A stretch of DNA of 23,934 bases, from positions 1 through 23,934 of the IMG/VR virus record IMGVR_UViG_3300006101_000068; one strand, given 5' to 3'. Within the stretch, counting starts at the first letter, position 1, and every line of letters begins with the position of its first letter. Shown piece after piece: positions 20,733 through 23,934 of the stretch. This DNA comes from a virus. Both the position numbers and the translations under genes were made by a program. The notes beneath the pieces are model-generated. The model saw only the letters and a program-made list of their open reading frames with translations, was not told where the DNA came from and made no database searches.

Positions 20733-21073
20733 TAGGCCACCCAAGGCAATGGTTGTGTTATTGGAGAAACTGGAGGATTAGCCATGCTATTAATCTGGCC
20801 TTGCACGTTGGCTTCAAAGTTAGCAATACCTTGCTCTCCCAAAGATGCTTGCACCCAACCAATGACTGTGGCTTGAGTGAGTTGAGCATAAGGTACAAAG
20901 CCTGCCTGAGCATCAGATACGGGGTATTGAGTGTTTCCACCAATACTTGCGGTTTGTGTGCCGTCTGTGCCTGTTAGAGTCCAATTGACGTTGACAACAT
21001 AGCCAGCGTTTGTACCGCTAGGCCATTGTTGCATTGATTGAATTGTCCATGTCCATGAATTTACTTGTGCCAT
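20732..21073 (-). CDS. small tail-region protein, tandem paralogue, 113 aa
   Basis: GGAG stands 7 nt before the ATG at 21073. The protein starts MAQVNSWTWTIQSMQQWPSG, has a beta-rich middle (YVVNVNWTLTGTDG) and the segment VPYAQLTQATVIGWVQASLG shared in pattern with its downstream neighbour, and ends PLPWVA. It lies at the edge of the compositional island: CAG/CTG is common here and GATC is absent, unlike the paralogue. A role linked to the adjacent tail fibre, for instance in its assembly, is possible but not shown. Confidence 0.75.
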   Translation of the reverse strand: MAQVNSWTWTIQSMQQWPSGTNAGYVVNVNWTLTGTDGTQTASIGGNTQYPVSDAQAGFVPYAQLTQATVIGWVQASLGEQGIANFEANVQGQINSMANPPVSPITQPLPWVA

Positions 21074-21075
21074 GT

Positions 21076-22803
21076 TTATGCTCCTACTTTTGCTTTAAGG
21101 GATTGAACTTCTGCGTTTAGCTCTTTAATTGCGTTGACTAAATGCCATATCACATTAGATGAATCTACAGACATAACGCCAGTAGATTCTGTTTTTACGC
21201 AATCTGGTAAAACTTGTATAAGTTCTTGTGCTATTGGCCCAAGCTGAACGCCTTTAATATTAATAGCACTATGTTTTGGTAAATCTGTCACTTCATCTTC
21301 TGTGCGGTATTCAAAATTACGCACTTTGATTTGTGTAACAGCAGACAATCCTACTGTATTGTCTACAATGTTTTTCTTTAGTCTTTCGTCTGATGTAATA
21401 GTCCAAAGCGTTGAGTTGTTACCTTGATATACACCACCACCATTGGGGTTAATAAATCCAGTAGAACTGCCTTTTCCTGCACTTGCTTGTGTGTTTATGT
21501 TTATTTCATTATTTGCACTAGCTGATGATGCTTGTGGTGAACCAGAACCAATATAAATATTTGAAGAACCAGTAGTTATATTGCTTCCAGCTTGAAACCC
21601 TATTGCTGTATTGTTAGATGCTGTGGTGTTGTTGGCTAAAGATTGAAAACCTATTGCAGTATTACTAGAGCCAGTACTACTGTTTGAGCTAACCGCAAAG
21701 CTGCCCAGATAAGTGTTATATGAACCAGTTACACCGTAACCAGCAGCAAAACCCCCAAAAAAGTTATTTGCTCCTATTGTATTGTTATACCCCGCCTGAT
21801 ATCCTACTGCTGTGTTATTTGCACCAGATGTTGTACTATACCCTGCTTGATGCCCAATATAAGTATCTGCGTTATTACTGTTGACTGAGTTATTGAGAGA
21901 GTAACCTGCTTGATATCCAATCAAAGTCAAACCATCTGGTCTGTTTATGGAATAACCAGCCTGATAACCAATAATAGTAGAGCCAACCGAACCAGTAAAT
22001 GAAACGTAGCCCGCTTGATAACCAATAGTTACAGCGTTTGAATTACCCGCTCCACCATTTACACCATAGTTGGCTTGATAACCTACTGCTGTGTTATTGG
22101 ATGCTGTGGTGTTGAAATTAAGTGCTTGAACACCAACTGCAACATGAGAGCCACCAGAATTATCATTTGTCAAAGCGTTGTATCCAACAGCTACGTTTGT
22201 ACCGCCTGACCCAACTTCAGAAGATAAAGCACCAGAACCAACAGCAGTAGATTTTCCTCCACCTCCTTGATAAAGTGCGTTATAACCTATTGCCGTTGCA
22301 TCAGAATATGTGGTTGTGGTGTTACCCGCTAAAGCCAAATTACCCAATGCGGTGTTTCGAGCGCCTGTTGTGTTGGCGTTCAAAGCACTAGCACCCAAAA
22401 CAGTATTAGTCGATATTGACCCCGCACCTTGTCCAACAGTCAATCCATGAATAGTGATGTCATTGGTAATTGCGCTTGATGACCCACCCAATGATATAGA
22501 TGTGCCACCAATTGTGATTGAACTATTAACTAAACCTGAATTCGGTAATCCTGTGGCATTGGTTAAAACAATAGTCGATGGCGTTCCCAATGCTGGTGTC
22601 ACCAATGTAGGGCTAGTGGCCAATACAACCGCACCCGATCCTGTGGTGCTTGCCAACATGGTTGTCGTTACTGTGCCCGTGTCACCCGTTGTTACAAAAG
22701 TGCCCGATACGGCGGGAACGGCAATCGTAAAACTAGATGCGGTGTTTGGGCCACTTACGGCCACTTGACCGCCTGATGCCGCTTGAAAGACTAGATTTCC
22801 CAT
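21076..22803 (-). CDS. tail fibre with YadA-like repeats and S74 chaperone domain, 575 aa
   Basis: A trimeric receptor-binding fibre. The first 110 residues are a Thr/Ser/Gly linker shared in part with the next fibre upstream. Residues about 140-440 are some 16 repeats of the form NTAVGYQAGY (for example NVAVGYNAL, STIIGYQAGY, NTAIGFQSL), the left-handed beta-roll repeat of YadA-type trimeric adhesin heads. The C-terminal 110 residues are an S74 intramolecular chaperone: SDERLKKNIVDNTVGL, NFEYRT, GVQLGPIAQEL, then a final coiled coil; this domain cuts itself off after trimer folding. AAGGGG stands 6 nt before the ATG. Most of the gene after residue about 120 has unusual composition for the window. 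Confidence 0.9.
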   Translation of the reverse strand: MGNLVFQAASGGQVAVSGPNTASSFTIAVPAVSGTFVTTGDTGTVTTTMLASTTGSGAVVLATSPTLVTPALGTPSTIVLTNATGLPNSGLVNSSITIGGTSISLGGSSSAITNDITIHGLTVGQGAGSISTNTVLGASALNANTTGARNTALGNLALAGNTTTTYSDATAIGYNALYQGGGGKSTAVGSGALSSEVGSGGTNVAVGYNALTNDNSGGSHVAVGVQALNFNTTASNNTAVGYQANYGVNGGAGNSNAVTIGYQAGYVSFTGSVGSTIIGYQAGYSINRPDGLTLIGYQAGYSLNNSVNSNNADTYIGHQAGYSTTSGANNTAVGYQAGYNNTIGANNFFGGFAAGYGVTGSYNTYLGSFAVSSNSSTGSSNTAIGFQSLANNTTASNNTAIGFQAGSNITTGSSNIYIGSGSPQASSASANNEININTQASAGKGSSTGFINPNGGGVYQGNNSTLWTITSDERLKKNIVDNTVGLSAVTQIKVRNFEYRTEDEVTDLPKHSAINIKGVQLGPIAQELIQVLPDCVKTESTGVMSVDSSNVIWHLVNAIKELNAEVQSLKAKVGA

Positions 22804-22812
22804 GATTTCCCC

Positions 22813-23934
22813 TTATGGCGCAATATAAATTGCGGAAACATACAACGCACCCGTGGATGGGTTATATTTTAACTTTGTTGATGATGTTGTGGCGGGATTA
22901 TTTCCGCTTGAATTTGATACAAACACGGGATAATACGTTGCGTTGGTGCTTGTGTTATCCGTGATCGCTATATTCGTTGCATTTGTGGCCGTGGTTGCCG
23001 TTGTTGCGCTACTTGCATTTCCCGTTAAAGCGCCCACAAACGTGGTGCTAGTAACCGATACAAGCCCCGCAATCGTTGTGGCCGATGATCCCAACGAAAT
23101 AGCCGTTGTCCCAACTGTCACACTAGAATTATTAAGTGCCGAATTGGGAATAGATGTTAGCCCCGCACCCGATCCGCTAAATTGTGTGGCCGTAAATACG
23201 CCCGTGCTAGGGTTAAATTGTAGCTTGGTGCTAGATGTGTATTCGGTGCTTAAATTACCCGCCGTTTGGTTGGCAAATAATGGGTATCGCGTGCCGTTTG
23301 TTGTGGTGTCATCGGTGACTGTTGCGTAGGCCGTTGGTGACACCCAACTAGGCGCACTTGATCCGTTGGATTGTAAGACTTGGCCACTTGTGCCCGCCGC
23401 CGTGAATCCGTAAGCCGTGCCCGTTCCGTAAGCAACCGCACCCGCCGTGGGTGTTGCCGTGCCGTTTGTGCCGCCATTCGTTATAGCCACTTGGCCAACA
23501 ATATTGCCCGCTTGAACCGACAAATTGCTTTTGTTGACGTAAATTTGGCCACTAGAATTTACATAAGAAACTGTGCCAATTTTGACGGCATAGCCCGTGG
23601 GCGGTATGGTGTTTTGATAATAGCCCGCCGAATAAGGCGATAAATAAAGCGTGTCACCAACTGTATAAGTGCCCGTGTTAACACCCGATACAACCCCAAT
23701 CGTGGTCACATAGCCCGCCGTGCCCGTTGGAATAGCCTGATTTGCCAATCCAATCACGTTGGCCGTGGTTAGGCTATTAGCAATGGCCAAAGCCACGCAA
23801 GGATAAATAAATCCGCTAGATGTGCTAGTGATGTAAACGGGTTGGCCAACATTGATTGTTGATCCCGTGTTGTTGTAAACCTTTAATTGAATTTCTTGCC
23901 CAATGTGCAATTCATTATTCGTTACGCCGTTGTA
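22813..23934 (-). CDS. tail fibre protein, 5' end outside the window
   Basis: The frame is open to the window edge (at least 373 residues), and the residues before the first internal start candidate continue the same sequence style, so the start is beyond 23934. It carries LKVYNNTGSTINVGQPVYIT and GYVTTIGVVSGVNTGTYTVG, a beta-rich module frequent in phage fibres, then Thr/Ser/Ala/Gly-rich repeats such as TSSTKLQFNPSTGVF and its later copy TSSTKLKYNPSTGAL. A stretch IPNSALNNSSVTVGTTAISLG matches the N-terminal part of the next fibre. No chaperone domain is seen at its end, so it may be the proximal part or an alternative fibre. Confidence 0.8.
   Translation of the reverse strand, partial: YNGVTNNELHIGQEIQLKVYNNTGSTINVGQPVYITSTSSGFIYPCVALAIANSLTTANVIGLANQAIPTGTAGYVTTIGVVSGVNTGTYTVGDTLYLSPYSAGYYQNTIPPTGYAVKIGTVSYVNSSGQIYVNKSNLSVQAGNIVGQVAITNGGTNGTATPTAGAVAYGTGTAYGFTAAGTSGQVLQSNGSSAPSWVSPTAYATVTDDTTTNGTRYPLFANQTAGNLSTEYTSSTKLQFNPSTGVFTATQFSGSGAGLTSIPNSALNNSSVTVGTTAISLGSSATTIAGLVSVTSTTFVGALTGNASSATTATTATNATNIAITDNTSTNATYYPVFVSNSSGNNPATTSSTKLKYNPSTGALYVSAIYIAP

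Noticed and set aside
1-23934. Insertion sequences, integrase, toxin-antitoxin or anti-phage defence islands.
   Set aside because: No transposase or recombinase frame, no terminal inverted repeats and no known defence gene motifs were seen; the cro-like protein stands in a phage control region, not next to a toxin.

Overview
The window is part of a tailed double-stranded DNA bacteriophage genome. The virion genes show a P22-like short-tailed (podovirus) plan: a gp4-like tail accessory factor, a gp10-like packaged-DNA stabilisation protein, a small protein, then three large proteins rich in Ala, Gln and predicted helix in the positions of the P22 ejection proteins gp7, gp20 and gp16. The host is Gram-negative, because an Rz/Rz1 spanin pair and a second lipoprotein with a lipobox are present. 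Protein styles (DUF1376 replication protein, ERF, YqaJ, RusA, NrdR-like zinc ribbon) resemble those of phages and prophages of Burkholderiales and other environmental Proteobacteria; this host guess is inference. No integrase, terminase, portal, capsid or CI repressor lies in the window, so the lifestyle is open.

Layout. (1) Positions 1-4809, minus strand: a tightly packed early operon, mostly with ATGA-type stop/start overlaps. It runs from a DNA methyltransferase (3823-4809) through small proteins, an ERF single-strand annealing protein, further small proteins, a YqaJ/lambda-exonuclease-like nuclease and a small protein with an SSB-like acidic tail, then tiny unknowns. ERF plus YqaJ plus the SSB-tailed protein form a recombination module. 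(2) Positions 4810-5180: the control region, with divergent back-to-back promoters, a Cro/YdaS-like 52-residue repressor that appears to be translated from a leaderless mRNA, and a structured leader RNA. A second copy of the leftward promoter-leader cassette lies at 3727-3794. (3) Positions 5181-7315, plus strand: the replication operon, with a DUF1376 protein carrying an in-gene 22-bp repeat array next to AT-rich DNA (candidate origin), a 58-residue protein, RusA resolvase, a tiny membrane protein, a helical protein, an NrdR-like zinc ribbon and an HNH-type protein. (4) Positions 7312-23934, minus strand: the end of the late operon. Reading leftward: tail fibre (cut by the window edge), S74-chaperone tail fibre with YadA-like repeats, two tandem paralogous small proteins, a small protein, gp4-like, gp10-like, a small protein, three internal/ejection-type proteins, a collar-type fibre, small membrane proteins, a lipoprotein, a holin candidate, Rz/Rz1, a GH19 endolysin and a small basic protein. 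The replication and late operons converge tail to tail at 7312-7315.

Main points for a second look: the duplicated promoter-leader cassette with a covarying hairpin; the leaderless cro-like gene; the in-gene repeat array, which is also a strong G-quadruplex candidate; a beta-rich domain inserted once in the gp4-like and twice in the gp10-like protein; strong depletion of CAG/CTG in the backbone; and a tail-fibre island (about 20741-22430) that lacks this depletion and lies in a 2-kb stretch without GATC.
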